DNA from: Sabellastarte sp. h YS-2021
Taxonomy: Eukaryota; Annelida; Polychaeta; Sabellida; Sabellidae
Length of the DNA stretch: 64,000 bases
Reading direction: 5' to 3'
NCBI GenBank assembly: GCA_964017235.1
Contig: OZ024927.1
Coordinates: 24,075,160 to 24,139,159 of the forward strand
This document shows positions 11,991-26,900 of this stretch, one piece after another. Positions within the stretch are counted from its first letter, which is position 1. Each line of letters opens with the position of its first letter. The notes beneath the pieces were generated by a model. That model saw only the letters and a list, made by a program, of their open reading frames with translations, did no database searches and was not told the origin of the DNA. The position numbers and the translations under genes are program-made.

Positions 11991-14900
11991 CTACAACACA
12001 ATAAAACAGCAGCATTCATTCATTCTTGTTTTCCACAAATATTTCACTGATGAACACCGTCAGAATTACCGGAGAAACGTTTTCCTGTTTAATGGACATT
12101 TGGGGTAAAGCAAAATGGATTTTTATTCTGCAGAGGAAGAGCCAAAGTCACTTCTATTAGTGGTGCTATCATTTGCGCACACTAAAATTTGTCTCTGGGT
12201 GCTGAGAACAAAACAATATCCAGTATTTTGTTTGGTTTAGTGTTTGCCCTGGAGAAAACTGCAGACCTGCATACAGGAGTCATGAATAAAAATCCTAAGA
12301 ATGTGAAACATTATAAAGCTGAAAGACATCATAGTTCACCATTATGGAGGTATTTTATTAAATATTTAAATAATAATTACCAACACTTCTTAATCATCAA
12401 GCAATGTAATCCGTACATTTTGAACTGAATTGAATGTGTCTCAACAATAATAAGTTTATGTAGAGTATTGACTACAATCTTTGTTCAATTACACTTTTCT
12501 GAAATTCAACTAAATCTGAATTTACACCAGTCTGACAGATGGTCCAATCTGGTAAAATTGCAAATTTAATAAGTAAATTAAATTTTTATAAGTTAATACC
12601 CTATCCAATGGACAATTGCTAATCCGGTCGGCGCAGACCGGCCCGCCAAACGCCAGAAAAAGACGTCCTGTGTTGCCACCGGCTGGCCGGTCCGTAGTAC
12701 TGTGCACTCCCCAGATGGCGCCTCGTACTTCCTTCCTGTCTAGACAACCTGACGTCATAGCATCTTTTTCGTTGTCTAAACCTCTTAGACCCCTAGTAAG
12801 CTGATAGCGGGGTCGGTGGGAGGGTCTTGTGTGTCCATTGGATAGGGTATTAACTTATAAAAATTTAATTTACTTATTAAATTTGCAATTTTATTGCGTT
12901 AATACATCCTATCCAATGGACAATTGCTGAATAACTACCGCTTGGTCGGCGGGTAAGTTACTAGAGACTTATGTGAACTCACAAGTAATAGCAAATTTTA
13001 ACCTACGGTCTAGGCTGACTTCGTCAGGAGACCTATAGGCCCAGGCCTGGGTTGACCCTAAGGTCAGGAAACCCTGTAAGACCTTGGTCGGTTGCCAACA
13101 GCCGGTTACCCGGGGCTATACCGACGTCGCCCCCCCCCCCCTTTTTAACAGACCTGCTTTGAGGTAGGGGAAGAGAGGGATGAGTTCAGTCCCAGAAAGC
13201 CAATAAACCTCCCGAAGGAAGCACATCACATTTTATACTATGTGCTTGTAGAACTGTTACATTATGTACATATATACAAATCTCCTCACTCTAAGGGCCA
13301 CTTGTGGTTCTGCTGAGCAGCCCACCACCCGGCCCAATTGGTAAAGCTCCGAGTCAGCCCAAACCACACCCTTCAGAAAGCACTGTGTGAAGGTATTGTG
13401 ACTTCAGTGGCAGGCTGACAAGATTGGATCTAAGGAGACTCCCGACTGGAAGACCTTAGAAGCAGCAAAGGCACTGACATCATGGGCTTTAACCTGATGT
13501 AAAGTGTGGGCCTCCTGGTCAGAGAGCTCATAACATAGGATCACAGTCTGCTTGATCCAAGAGGAGATAGTGGAAGGTGAGATGTCTTGTTGAAACCTTT
13601 CTTAAAGGAGACAAGAACCCCCTCTTTATTCTGCCTGATGTCTGAGGTCCTGTCCAAATAGTAGCACAGTGCTCTGATCGGAGAGAGGGACCTGTCAGAC
13701 TTGAGGGATCTATCCAGAGTTGGGGGCCAGGGCTGTTATAACCCCAGGGCCACACTGTCTGGACCCCCTATGGCCAGCTGATTCTAGGATAGAAAGCTGG
13801 GTGATGGATACAGAGACACCTTTGACCAATCGGATTGGTGTCCAACATATCAGTATTGCCAAGCATGAATCTCACTTCTGCACTTGCCCGACCCAAGGGC
13901 CAAGAGGAATACCGCCCTGAAGGTCAAATGCTTCAAGGGGGCCTCCTTGATTGGATCAAATGGAGTCTTAGCTGGTGCACGGCCAGTGAGAAGTTCCAGG
14001 AGGGTATGCCACTCCTGCCTTTGGGTCTGTCTCTGAGGAAACTATCCAGGAGACGAGCGAGATTTTCGTCCTTACTGATGTTGAAAGGTGAATTTCCCAA
14101 TTTATCAACAATGGATGACCTATAACCATCAATGGTGCTGGGCTGTTTGCCAAGCATGTATCTCACTTCTATGCTTGTCCGAACCCAGGGCCAAGAGGAA
14201 AACTGCCTTGAAGGTCAAAAGCTTCAAGGAAGCCTTTCATTGGTTCAAAATGAACCTTGTCAGCTGGTGCAAAAACCAGGGAGAGGTTCCAGGAGGGGGT
14301 TCCCCTCCGGCCTTTGGGTCTGTCTCAGTGGAAGCTATCCAGGAGACGAGTGAGATTTTCCAATTTCCAGGCTATCAGCAATGGCTGATCTGTAACCAAC
14401 AATAGTACTGGGCTGCAACTTCCTGTCCTGAAACAGGTACCTAAGGAAGTCAGCAACTGACTTTACATGTGGAGCCCGAAGTACACCTGATGAATGATAC
14501 ATCACTTGGTAAAATGACCCATTTGCCTCATAGACTGATCTGATTGACCCCTCCTTTGAGGAGCCTCAATTCTTGCTGCCACTGCCTCAGACAAGTCCTG
14601 CTCCTCGATTGCTGAGGCTCTAGGAGCCCTGCATGGAGATTAAGATTTGTCAGATTTCTGTGAGGGATCTGATCAAATGGCTGTGAACAGGCTGGACAGA
14701 TTGGGCAGGCTCAGCGGGATGTGGCTGGACATGGCCACTAGATCCCAAAACCAAGGCATGTTGGGCCACCCCGGAGCAATCAGAATGATTCTCTTGCATG
14801 GGGAGTCTTGCAACTTCTCCACCACTTGCCCAATATGGCTGATGGCGGGAAGGTGTATGCTTTCGGATCCTACCATGGCCGACTGAGTGTATCCACTACT

Positions 14901-17900
14901 GTGGCCAGGGGATCCGGTACCGGTGACACAAACAGAGGCAACTTGTTGTTGAACCTCATAGCAAATAAGTCTATTTGAGCCGGTGCCACCTGCTGCAGAT
15001 TGAGTGGAAGACCTCTGGAAGGAGAGACCACTCTGTTTGGATGGTCTGGCCTAGCCTGGATAGCTTGACCGCTACCACATTCAGCCGGCCTGGAATGTGT
15101 CGGGCTTAGAGTCACTTGTTTCCTGGTACACCAGGTCAAGATTCTCCATAGTAGGGCACATGTGGGCCCGACCTCATGCCTCCTTCCTTGTCTATGTATG
15201 ACACTACTGTGGTGTTGTCAGTTGCTACAAGTACTATCTTGTTTGAGCAAAATTCGTGGAACTCTTTTAAAGCCAGGAAGCCTGCTTTAAGTTCTAGATA
15301 GTTATGTGCAGCTTGCTTCCCGGGAGAGACCCGGTTCCTCCTGCCGTGTGCTCGTTTAAGTGAGCGCCCCACCCCTCTATTGATGCGTCTGTAAATATTT
15401 GCAGAGCATGCTTTATTGGGTATAATGGTTGGCCTGTAAGTACATCGTCTTCCTTCAGCCACCATTGTAAATGGGGATGCAGGGACCTGGGGACTTGGAT
15501 CACCCTTTTCCAGTGATTCTGGTACCCTCCAGTTGTTTTGAGATGCCACTGTATGGGTCTCATATGAAGTCGACCTAGATTAACTTGCTTTTCTGTAGCC
15601 GTCAGTAACCTATCAAGGACATGAATTCCCGGACCGGGCAAGCCGGTAGGGATAGCAGTTTTAACATAGTCTCTTGAAGGTTCTGTCACCGGTCCAGAGT
15701 CGGTCGGAACCGATCAGACCTGAAGTCGAACTGGTAGCCTACAAAATCAAGGTCTTGTTTGGGCTCCCGCTCTGATTTCTGTAAGTTCATCAGCCAACCC
15801 AGTGGCTGACACATTATTCACTAGTTCCTGTGAATGTTGGAGACCAGCCTGGGATCTGGCTCTCACCAACCAGTCGTCTAGGTACTGGTGGCTTCTTAAG
15901 TCCTTGTGTATGGTCACAAGTTTTACCTCCTTTGGTATCACAGTGAACTCCAAAGGTGCTGTGGACAAAACCGAATAGCAGGCATTACCTGGATTGTTCT
16001 TGTATAGGTATATGGGAGTAGGTATCCCTCCTTGAACATTTGTAATACCTAGAGACCAGCCCCCAAGGCTTCCTAAGTTCCCGAAAAGGGGCTTAGTCTG
16101 GACCCTACAGGCCGATTGTGTGCCACATTTGGGACATTTGGTATTTTGATAAACATTTTCTGTCCCTCCGGACACTGGTCCGGTCTAGTGACAATGATCC
16201 AGTTTAACAGTCTCTCTGTTCTTATTGTGGTCTGGTGGGACTGACACAACTTTTCATATTAATAGACTCTTCGCCCCGGGCCAGCAGCCTGCAAGGTGCA
16301 GCATATACAGAGCAATTGTCATTCGTGAGATGTCTGACCCCTGGCCGGACATGACCAAATTTATTATCTCTCCAGCCAAGTCCAGCACTGGTAACAGGTT
16401 GTTGAGAGATGTGATAAGGGAAGGTTGCCTGGCAGTAGCTTGGGACACTGGCATGTCACATCACCAAGACCACTGACCGGTCTAAGAATTCTCTGTAACC
16501 AAATTAACCTTAGGCAACTCTGTCCGATACCAGGACTCCATACCCGGTACTTAACTGTAACCAGCAATTCTCTGTAACCGGCAGAAAACTGGCAGGCTGG
16601 GGTGACCAATTAATTTTGACAGCTACTGGTCTATATTTAGCCTTTTTTTTTTTTTTTTTTTTTTTTTTTGTGTGTAACCAGTTGGCTCGCAGCATTATTT
16701 AGTAAGGACTGTGTAGCCAGCACCCTGTTAGTAGATTTGTAACCCGTAGGTTGAAGCAAGTGTACTAGGCTGTGTAGCCAATACCAGTTGGTACACTCTG
16801 TAACCAGATGTTGAAGCAAGTGTACTAGGCTGTGTAGCCAGTACCAGCCGGTACACTCTGTAACCAGTTGTTGAAGCAAGTGTACAAGGCTGCGTAGCCA
16901 GTACCAGCTGGTACACTCTGTAACCAGTTGTTAAAGCAAGTGTACAAGGCTGTGTAGCCGGTATATTGGTCGGTACACTCTGTAACCAATTGCTAAAGCA
17001 ATTTTACAACTATCTTTTGTGTTAAATTCAGCTTGCTGTAGGTTTCCTCCATTAATTAAGGTATTTCTTAAATCGCACGTCTTATTTGTGGATTTGACAG
17101 TTGCTGGGAAAGCCCTTGTGAGCTATATTTAGAAACACTTGGTGTTCGGTGTGTCACGTGACCAGCTTGCTGGTCGGAAAGACACGCGATTGGCTGACTG
17201 GAGATGACGTCAGTATTCGCGTTCTTTGTGTGATGCTTTGCCGGCAACTTTACAGTCCACAAAACCCCACTACCGACAACCAGGCCGGGTCTGCAAAGCA
17301 GGGACTGGAATCACAGTCGACGTGAGTTCTGAAAGAACGCTCTTCCGACCTCCGTGTTCGGTGAAAACACGTGACCTGCTTCGTGATTGGTCGGAAGGAC
17401 ACACGATTGGCTGACTGGATATGACGTCAGAGGTCGCGTTCTTTTGAGCTGGCCGGTCGGCTGATGCTTTTAAAGCAGAGAAGCCTGGACCAGTGCGCTC
17501 TGTAGATGAAATTCCTGGCCGGTCTGAAGTCGGTTCTTCTTCTCAAAGTCAAAGTCAAAGTTGGGGTTTAACGTCCCGTTCAACAGCCAGGGTCATATTG
17601 GGACAGGTCCTCAGCATTGCCACTTGTGGGACTCGAACCCACAGAGGTGACAGCCTATGATTAGATGCCAAACTTGCTAACCACTAGGCCACCGAGGACC
17701 TGTTCTTCTTCTCAGCCGGCTGTACACTCAAACCAGTTTCCTGGCCATCCACCTCCCTTACTACCGACACAAGTGCCGGGTCCACAAGGGAGGGACTGAG
17801 AGTGATCAAAGATGAAGTTCCTTCTATGTAAACACTAGGTGAGGTCGGCTGAACATGAGCTTGCCGGTCGACTAATGCTTTACAGCAAGAGGTCTGGACC

Positions 17901-20900
17901 AGTGCGCTCTGAAGAAATCTGAAGAATTCATCTCTTGCTGCTGATGTACATATATATATATAAGCTTACCGGTCGACTAATGCTTTAAAGCAAAGATGTC
18001 TGGACCAGTGCGCTCTGAAGAATTCATCTACTCTGAAGATGACGAATGCATCCTGCTTGGGGAATTCCTTCTTTACAGTGTTCAAAAATACGTAGACTGA
18101 AGTTTGCCGTGATTTCTATTGTAGTACTAGAAAGTACGTTTCTATGGTGATTGTAGCTGGAAGGTTACAGCAGGTACATACAACAAATAACACGGATAAA
18201 AATACCTTGTAAGTAGTATATCCATTATATTTCTAAATATTGTCGATCTGCCCCTAACAACACAATTGTTGAATGGGAGGAAACTAGAAAATGGCTGCCT
18301 TCATATTTCTCGTAGATTACTGCCCTATCATCAACACTAAATTGAGTCAACTAGGGAGCGTTTCCAGCAGATTTCTCGATGTATATCCGTGCTTGATATG
18401 TAGGTAACACTTTAACAATAAATTATTTGCAAATAAGGTATAAAAACCATCATAATGCACACTTTTCCTTAAAATATCTGGAGATTGTTGAAAACACGTT
18501 CGCACAGTACACGCGCCAAACGAAAAAGATGCTATGACGTCAGGTTGTCTAGACAGGAAGGAAGTACGAGGCGCCATCTGGGGAGTGCACAGTACTACGG
18601 ACCGGCCAGCCGGTGGCAACACAGGACGTCTTTTTCTGGCGTTTGGCGGGCCGGTCTGCGCCGACCGGATTAGCAATTGTCCATTGGATAGGATGTATTA
18701 ACGCAATAAAATTTGAAATTCTATAGACAAAAAACCCAATTGGACCAACAAAAGCTAAAGCTGATAGAAACTCCAACTGGGTTTTCTACTGGGTACACTT
18801 TGAAATTCTATAGGATTAAACTTTTTACCCTTACATACATAAGCTATAACCAAGTTGTGGAACCAATGAATTTTGCAAAATTCTTGAATGCTCTTGGGAT
18901 TTTGTGAAATTTTGTGAAGTTTAACACATGACTGTAGTTCAAGTGATCAAAGTTCTGAGAGATATCAAAGTATGAATATTAATGATCACATTATTAAGTA
19001 GTTGTAAAATACAAAAACACTTGGGAAAATACTGACCAATGACATTATTAGAAAGGATATTCAACTGAACATTTTTGGTGTCAATCTGAAATCTACAAAG
19101 CCAGATCAATAATCAATCAGTATAGTAATATGATTAATATGATTCCTCCTGTACTGTAAACCGCTTTTGATACCAATGTAGTATATTGACAAACAATACT
19201 AAAAGGTAATATTCACTTTCAATACATATTTCAACTTGAATGACTGACTACTTCCATATTAACTTTATGTAATATGAATTTTCAACAAAAAGGCAAAACT
19301 GTATCACCACTTACTTGGCATTTCCTTTCTTCCGTAACATGAACTCATTTATGGCAGCCTTCTCATAATTATGGCCACATATCTTGTTTCTGATCGGCTC
19401 TTTCATGACCTGAAGAAGAAAGAGGTAATAAATTAAATAACATACAATACAAATTTTGTAAAATTTTCCGCTCTTTGTACAGTGATTCTGCTACTTCTTC
19501 AAATCAAGAATCATAAGCTATTTGCATCAAACTTAATAACACTGTCATAAGACACTGAGATACATGGAGAGAATTTATCCATGACTGAAACTCTACCTTT
19601 TAAAAGTAAGACAAAGTAATAAAAGTTTCTGCAAATCTTGCACAATGATGAGCATAGGCCTAAGGTAGTAAAAAAGTATAAAGTAATTCCTCGGACATCA
19701 AGGGAAAAATAACATATGCCTGAAAGGGTCAATTTCAGCATGTTTTTTAACCACACAATTGATCGCTCCCTCAATTGGTCAATATGGCCCAACTGATCTG
19801 AAAATCATTGATGCGAGGAAAATGACTGCTAAATTTGGGTGATCTATATGTTGTACTTTCTGAGGAAACTTGGTGAAAGGGAAGTACAATTCAAGGAATA
19901 ATGCGGCAGCATAGGCTGTGTGTAAACAGGAGACAAACCTATTGAGCGTCCCCTTTTTCAAAGGAGGCATCATTACATACACTGGTTACAAAGTTTTTGA
20001 CTAGATATTGCGTCTCGGCGCAGTGTATCCCCGGACGGGACATGGTTGAAGTGTGACACACAAAATATTATGGTTGACACAAATATACCCCTGTGGAGAG
20101 GAGTGTTTATGTGAGCAACTTGTACTGACACTAAGTAAACAAAATGTTTGCTCAATGAATGATACAAATGTAACTAGACATAGCGCATCGGAGAACCAAT
20201 GCAAATTGTATCCACCAGAAAGGAAACTCGCCAATCAACCATCACTTAACCTTGAAGGAGGAGCCCAAGGTGAAATCTGACCACATCAAAAGATTCTTAG
20301 CCCACAATTTCCAATAGGGTGGCGTGACATTGCAAACCTCTAGGAACATGAATAGGCGAGTTATAAGCACTTTTAAGTTAGTCTATTCTCGTTTGACCTT
20401 GAAGGTCAAATGTGACCACAGCCCATGATTTCCTATAGGTTGATTTGCCATCCCAAACTTCTAGGACCAATAATAAGCAAGTTATAAGCATTTTTAAGTT
20501 TGGCTATCCTCGTTTGACCTTGAAGGAAGGGTCCAAGGTCAAATCTGACCACACCAAGAGATTCCCAGCCCATGATTTCCTATAGGTTGGTTTGCCATCC
20601 CAAACCTCTAGGTACTTTGTCGGTCTGTGAATGACCTTCATTGAAGAGCTTTAAGGTCAAGTTTTGCATGCTTACAGAGGACATATATATGTATTATATA
20701 TACCAGCCAAAGGATGATCTAACTTTCTGTATATGAGAACTGGGCCAAAATGTAAAAAAATGGCCAAAATGTGACCTTTAAGAGGCCACCAGTGACCTTG
20801 AAATTGAAGGTCAAGGTCACAAAACAATAGCGTTTGTGGCATTGCCCGTATATATTCACATATCAAATTTGAAAGGTCTAACTAAAATATTTTTTAAGTT

Positions 20901-23900
20901 ATCGCGTTCTGTCTCAAATATTCCACACAAGATAAGGAATCTGAAGCAAGCTTCTGAACTTGTGAATTTCAAATTTCTTACTTGAAGTTAAGGTTGTCGA
21001 TGACCTCCAGTTTTGTTCCTACCATTAACAAGGCCTCAAAATAAGAAATGTGAAAAATCTGCCATAATCTGAGGCAGTCACCAAGACCCCCACATATGTA
21101 CAGTATTTCCCGCAATTCAAGGATATACATGGGTGGGTGGGGTGGGGTGGGGGGGTTCCTCACTGGTGAATTTAAAAAAACTGTGGTAAATTTCAGGTTC
21201 TTCCGCTGAGTAATAGTTTGTTACCTACCTGCTGTGTGTATGGACACTTGATGCCCACTTCTTCCTGTGTCATGATCACGTCATCGTCATCATCATCATC
21301 ATGATCTACTGTCTTATCAGATGGGTTGCACAGATCCTTGGCAATGTTCTCCTATGAAAACCACACAAATTTGAAAAAATATAATAGTAATTCAAATTTT
21401 TCATTAGAAATATTTACCATTTTCCCAACGGCAGCTATTTGTTGGAGCCATCAAACTCCATGGCCAATGCAGACATGTCACTTTTGGTTTCTGTAACAAC
21501 CTTAACTAGGTCAATGAGTTACAGTAATCCATCTTCCCACCAATTAGGTCACATGACCACATGATTTACTTCATTGTTTTGCTGACGATCACTAGTGAGG
21601 ACATCTTTGTGAAGCTGGATTAAAGATTTGTCTGGGAATTTTTTTGTCTTTTGTTTTTTGTCAACTCTTTTACTGCGACGTTCATGCAATAAACGTACTT
21701 GAAAATGCTGTGGTCGACTAACGTCAACTTTATTATAAAGCGCGACAGGCGATGGCAATCGCTGTGACGTTTTGAATCATAAAACACTACAGATGACGTC
21801 TTTAAGTTGTACTTATGACGTAATTTATGATGTAAATAGAAAGCCATCATTCAGAAATGGCAAAAAGACGTTACACATTAAAAGAAGCCACAAACTTGAT
21901 ATTATTATTGTTTCTCAATATGATATGCAATGTATGTCTGTTTTGCTGTCTATTCGTGACTGGCACAACAGCCAGCCAATTAAAAAACGAATTTCTCAGT
22001 TACTATAACTACATATGTGTATGTCTATTTACAATATCTATTGGATGAACATCAGGCCAAATGAAAATGAAGATCACTGTTGCCTAGGAGATATGCATAG
22101 ATTGATTGTACCTTGTACTTTGCAAAACACTCTGTGATGAATATGCATTTTTGATTGACACATGTGTGACATAAAATAATTCCGCACCGCAACGTTCACT
22201 ATTTAAGTTATACATAGCCATTCATCTATGTGTCGACCGTAGTCACCAACAGCACCGAAAGAGTTAATTTAAGTGATTCCCTACTTTCTAACAAAACAGA
22301 AGTGTAGGTTACTTTTAAAGCATGGCAGGTTAAAATCTTCAAGAAAAAAATGGTGAAAAGGCAAAGACGTACAACTTCATTTTGCATGAGGAGGTTGACA
22401 ATTGGACTGTCACATCCTCATTAGCTAGCCAGTCTGCTGTTTCATACAAACCAGATTTTGGCAGCCATATTGTTATATTGTAAAACAGTATATCTACTCC
22501 ATCTTGGACGAGGATGACGATTCCATAATACAGGGTATCAGACTGGTACAGTGCTCATTCTAGAGATTTTGAGATGTCACAGAAGTTCCTTCCATGTGTC
22601 AAACTTTGAGGGCTCGGTAAAGTTAGGTTGGAACCTCTCCTATAGCTGGTTAATCAATTTTCTACTTTGAAATATTCATCATGATTTTACATCAAATGTG
22701 ATTTTCCAAACAAAAAATGACTGAATATGCCCCTTTCAATCAAAAAATGAAAATTTTCCCATGTAGCACCTGGTGCCTGTCTGTTTTGTAAGCACACAGG
22801 AGCACATCTTCTGCCGACAGCAACAAATATACTAGAATACAGGCACATACTAAAACTTGCAAGAAATTCTGTAGGCTGTACTCTAGAATCAAGATTGAGG
22901 AGATGTAACAATACATACTGTGCTCTAGAATGAATATTGAGGAAATATAACAAACAAGAGGAGAGTGCCCGTGAATGGGCACTGTGTCAGCTGACTGAAT
23001 GTTTTTGATTTGTGATGGTGATAATGAGAGGAAAGCATAATTATCAGGGAAAGGGCTGTACAGAAATAGAGTAAATGGTAACTGAACAGCATGTTCGAAA
23101 GATATTCCGAAGCTGACAGAAGAAAAGGACAAAAAAGTTGTGCCCTGCAAATGGTATTATGAAATAAAGTAACAATGTAATTGTTTAAGTGTAAAAAGTA
23201 GGTTAAAAATATTTAAAGAAATACTATAAATGCAATATCCTCGTTCGACCATGAAGAAGGGGTCCAAAGGTCAAATCTGACCATACCAAAAGATTCCCAG
23301 CCAAAGAATTTAGGATGGTTTACCATCCCAAACCTCTCGGACCAATAATAAGTGAGTCATAGGCACTTTTTAAGTTTGGCTATCCTTGTTTGACCTTGAA
23401 GGGTCCAAGGTCAAATCCGACCACACAAAAAAATTCCCAGCCCATGATTTCCTGTAGCTTGTTTACCATCCCAAACTTGTAGGACCAATAATAAGCGAGT
23501 TCTAAGCAATTGTAAGTTTGGCTATCCTCAATTGACCTTGAAGGAGGGGTCCCAGGTCAAATCTGACCACACCAAAAGAATCCCAGCCCATGATTTCCTA
23601 TATGTTGGTTTACCATCCCAAACCTCCAAGACCAATAATACGCGAGTTATAAGCACTTTAAGTTTGGCTATCTTCGTTTGACCTGGAAGGAGGGGTCTAA
23701 GGTCAAATCCGACCACACCAAAAGATTCCCAGCCCATGATTTTCTATAGGTTGGTTTTCCATTCGAAACCTCTAGGACCAATAATAAGTGAGTTATAAGC
23801 ACTTTTAAGTTTGGCTATCCTCATTTGACCTTGAAGGAGGGGTCCAAGGTGAAATCCGACCACACCAAAAAATTCCCAGCTCATGATGTTCTATAGGTTG

Positions 23901-26900
23901 GTTTTGATTCCAACCTCTAGGACCAATAATAAGCGAGTTATAAGCACTTTTATGTTTGGCTATCCTCATTTGACCTTGAAGGAGGGTTCCAAGGTCAAAT
24001 CGGACCATATTAATAGATTCCCAGCCCATGATTTCCTACAGGTTGAATACAATGATTTACTCAACAGTGAGAACCTGAAAGAAGCTATTGCTCAGCTATG
24101 CCATGACATACAGGTCTGCAATTTCACTATGTTATAGCTGACCAAAAATTATGTGAATAACATATTTAAACAAAATACTCTAAATGTAATAATTTTCAAG
24201 TTACAACTGATTTACTCAAGAGTGAGAACCTCAAAGTAAGTATTACTCAGCTATGCAATGAGCTACATGTCTGAATTTTTGCACTGTAAAAGCTGACCTA
24301 AAAGTAGGTGAACAACATATTTAAGCAAAATACTGTAAATGCAATAGTTTTCAAGTTACAACTGATTTACTCAATAGTGAGAACCTGAAAATAGCTATTG
24401 CTCCACTATGCCATGAGCTATAGGTCTGTAATTTCACTATGTTATAGCTAACCCCAAAGTAGGTGAACAATGTATTTTAACAAAATACTCCAAATGCAAT
24501 ATTTTTCAAGTTATAGCTCATTTACTCAACAGTCAGTGCCTGAGAATAGCTATTGCTCAGTTGTGCCATGAGCTACAGGTCTGTAATTTCACTATGTTAT
24601 AGCTGACCCAAAAGTGTAAAGGCAATAGTTTTCCAATTACAACTGATTTACTCAACAGTGAGAACTTCAAAGTAGCTATTACTCAGCTATGCAATGAGCC
24701 ACAGGTCTGGAACTTCACTATGTTATAGCTGACCCCAAAATAGGTGAATAACATATTGCAACAAAATACTCTAAATGCAATAGTTTTCAAGTTATAAGTG
24801 ATTTACTCAACAGTGATAACCTAAAAGTAGCTATTACTCAGCTATGCCATAAGCTACAGGTCTGAAATTTTACTATGTTATAGCTGACCCAAAAGTAGGT
24901 GAACAACATATTTAAGCAAAATACTGTAAATGCAATAGTTTTCAAGTTACAACTGATTTACTCAATAGTGATGACCTAAAAGTAGCTATTACTCAGCTAT
25001 GCCATGAGCTACAGGTCTGAAATTTTACTATGTTATAGCTGACCCAAAAGTAGCTGAATAACATATTTATACTAAATTCTCTAAATGCAATAGTTTTGCA
25101 ATTACAACTGATTTACTCAATAGTGAGAACCTCAAAGTAGTTATTACTAAGCTATGCAATGAGCTACAGGTCTGAAATTTTACTATGTTATAGCTGACCC
25201 AAAAGTAGGTGAACAACATATTTAAGCAAAATACTGTAAATGCAATAGTTTTCAAGTTACAACTGATTTACTCAATAGTGATGACCTAAAAGTAGCTATT
25301 ACTCAGCTATGCCATGAGCTACAGGTCTGAAATTTTACTATGTTATAGCTGACCCAAAAGTAGCTGAATAACATATTTATACGAAATTCTCTAAATGCAA
25401 TAGTTTTCCAATTACAACCAATTTACTCAATAGTGAGAACTTCAAAGTAGCTATTACTCAGCTATGCAATGAGCCACAGATCTGAAACTTCACTATGTTA
25501 TAGCTGATCCCAAAATAGGTGAATAACATATTGAAACAAAATACTCTAAATGCAATAGTTCCCAAGTTATAAGCGATTTACTCAACAGTGATAACCTAAA
25601 AGTAGCTATTACTCAGCTATGCCATGAGCTACAGGTCTGAAATTTTACTATGTTATAGCTGACCCAAAAGTAGCTGAATAACATATTTATACGAAATTCT
25701 CTAAATGCAATAGTTTTTAAGTTATAAGCGATTTACTCAACAGTGATAACCTAAAAGTAGCTATTACTCAGCTATGCCATGAGCTACAGGTCTGAAATTT
25801 TACTATGTTATAGCTGACCCAAAAGTAGCTGAATAACATATTTATACGAAATTCTCTAAATGCAATAGTTTTTAAGTTACAAGTGATTCTACTCATGATG
25901 GAAGTTACTGAAAAGCCCAAAAGTAGCTATTACTCACTTAGCTATTGAGACAGGCACCCAACTTACTCACCATATTGTAGCTATGAAAAAAGTAGCTGAA
26001 TAACATATTTTAACAAAATGCTCTAGATGCAACAGTTTTCAAGTTATAAATGATTTTGTGCATGATTTCATGAATTTTAATGCATTAAAAATTATTAAAA
26101 AAATTTATTTAAAAAAAAGTAAGACAGATCCAGGTCTCATACTCACACAAGAGAATCTACCTCTGGCCTAGTACATATATGCAAGATATGAGAGAAATCC
26201 CTGCAATAGTCACTGAGAAAATTGTGATTAAGTGTTGAAATTTTCACACTTTTGGTGGGGGTACCCCCCTTGTAATGTCTCTAGCAAACAGACGAACAGA
26301 CAGATTTGCATGCCTTGAACAATTTTTCATCCTCGATAGATAAGGTATCTTTTAAAAAAAACAGCACGTCTCTAGGCCTTGTAGTTTTGGAGGAGGAGTT
26401 GTTCACGCGGACGCGGACGCGTGCACCCACGCCGCAGAGTGACGACATAATGTCAGCTGACTGACAAGTCAGCTGACATAAAAATAAAGAAACTTGATGT
26501 GTAAGACCACAATGTTTGAAAAGACCTTTCTTGTTTACTTGACTCTACACGTTTTCTTTTTTTATTTTGCTTTCAATACAAAGCATGAAATACAAAGCAC
26601 AGGTAAACACCTCTATGCAGATGTATTTGATATAATGAAAAAGAAACTTACCACAGTTATAAAATTGGCAGGCAGTGACTTCTTGCTGAGCCAGTCCTTT
26701 ATTTTGGTTTGAACTACAAAACAAACGAAAGGGAATTGATTAAAATGACAAACTTTTCTACAGTATTTCACAAAATAAAAATTTAGAATCAGATTTTTTA
26801 AATTTCAACGTTGGTGTTTTACGCCCCATTCGACAACAAGGGTTATATACTGCTATAGGCCCCCAGCATTTTCACTTTTGGGGGTCAAACCCACATAAAT

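Larger units (their letters stand above)
12553..18713 (-). mobile_element. DIRS-like tyrosine-recombinase retrotransposon, copy A (broken)
   Basis: A fossil copy about 6.2 kb long in the last intron, in the gene's own orientation. It has identical-length 174-bp inverted terminal repeats, an internal complementary region just inside the left (3') repeat, remains of reverse transcriptase/RNase H and tyrosine recombinase in minus-strand order, a 60-bp tandem array and a nested SINE. Terminal inverted repeats plus a complementary region that joins copies of both ends are diagnostic of the DIRS group. It is broken in many places. The near-perfect terminal repeats suggest it is not very old, or that the repeats have been kept alike. 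Confidence 0.85.
22955..26481 (+). mobile_element. hairpin-ended element H2 (HINE/Helentron-like)
   Basis: The start carries a small hairpin AGTGCCC..GGGCACT, then the subterminal repeat TGTCAGCTGACTGA at 22984. The interior has a 145-bp type-1 array (23230-24050), a 155-bp type-2 array (24050-25900) and a CGGACG-rich stretch (26408-26440). The end is a perfect 12-bp hairpin at 26454-26481 whose arm repeats the start motif. No transposition protein is encoded. It lies antisense to the host gene, in intron 11. Confidence 0.7.

Noticed and set aside
17546-17701. tRNA gene
   Set aside because: The A and B boxes are present, but no acceptor stem closes. The tail and 13-bp target duplication show a SINE.
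11891-21351. Separate short NSE2 gene made of exons 12-14 only
   Set aside because: No start codon exon or SMC5-binding helical exon is visible between 21351 and 26652, and exon 11 joins exon 12 in phase. Kept as the main alternative pending cDNA.
22687-23150. Two overlapping minus-strand frames, with a similar one at 30747-31166
   Set aside because: Similarity between the two places comes from the shared start of H2 and H3, not from a gene family.
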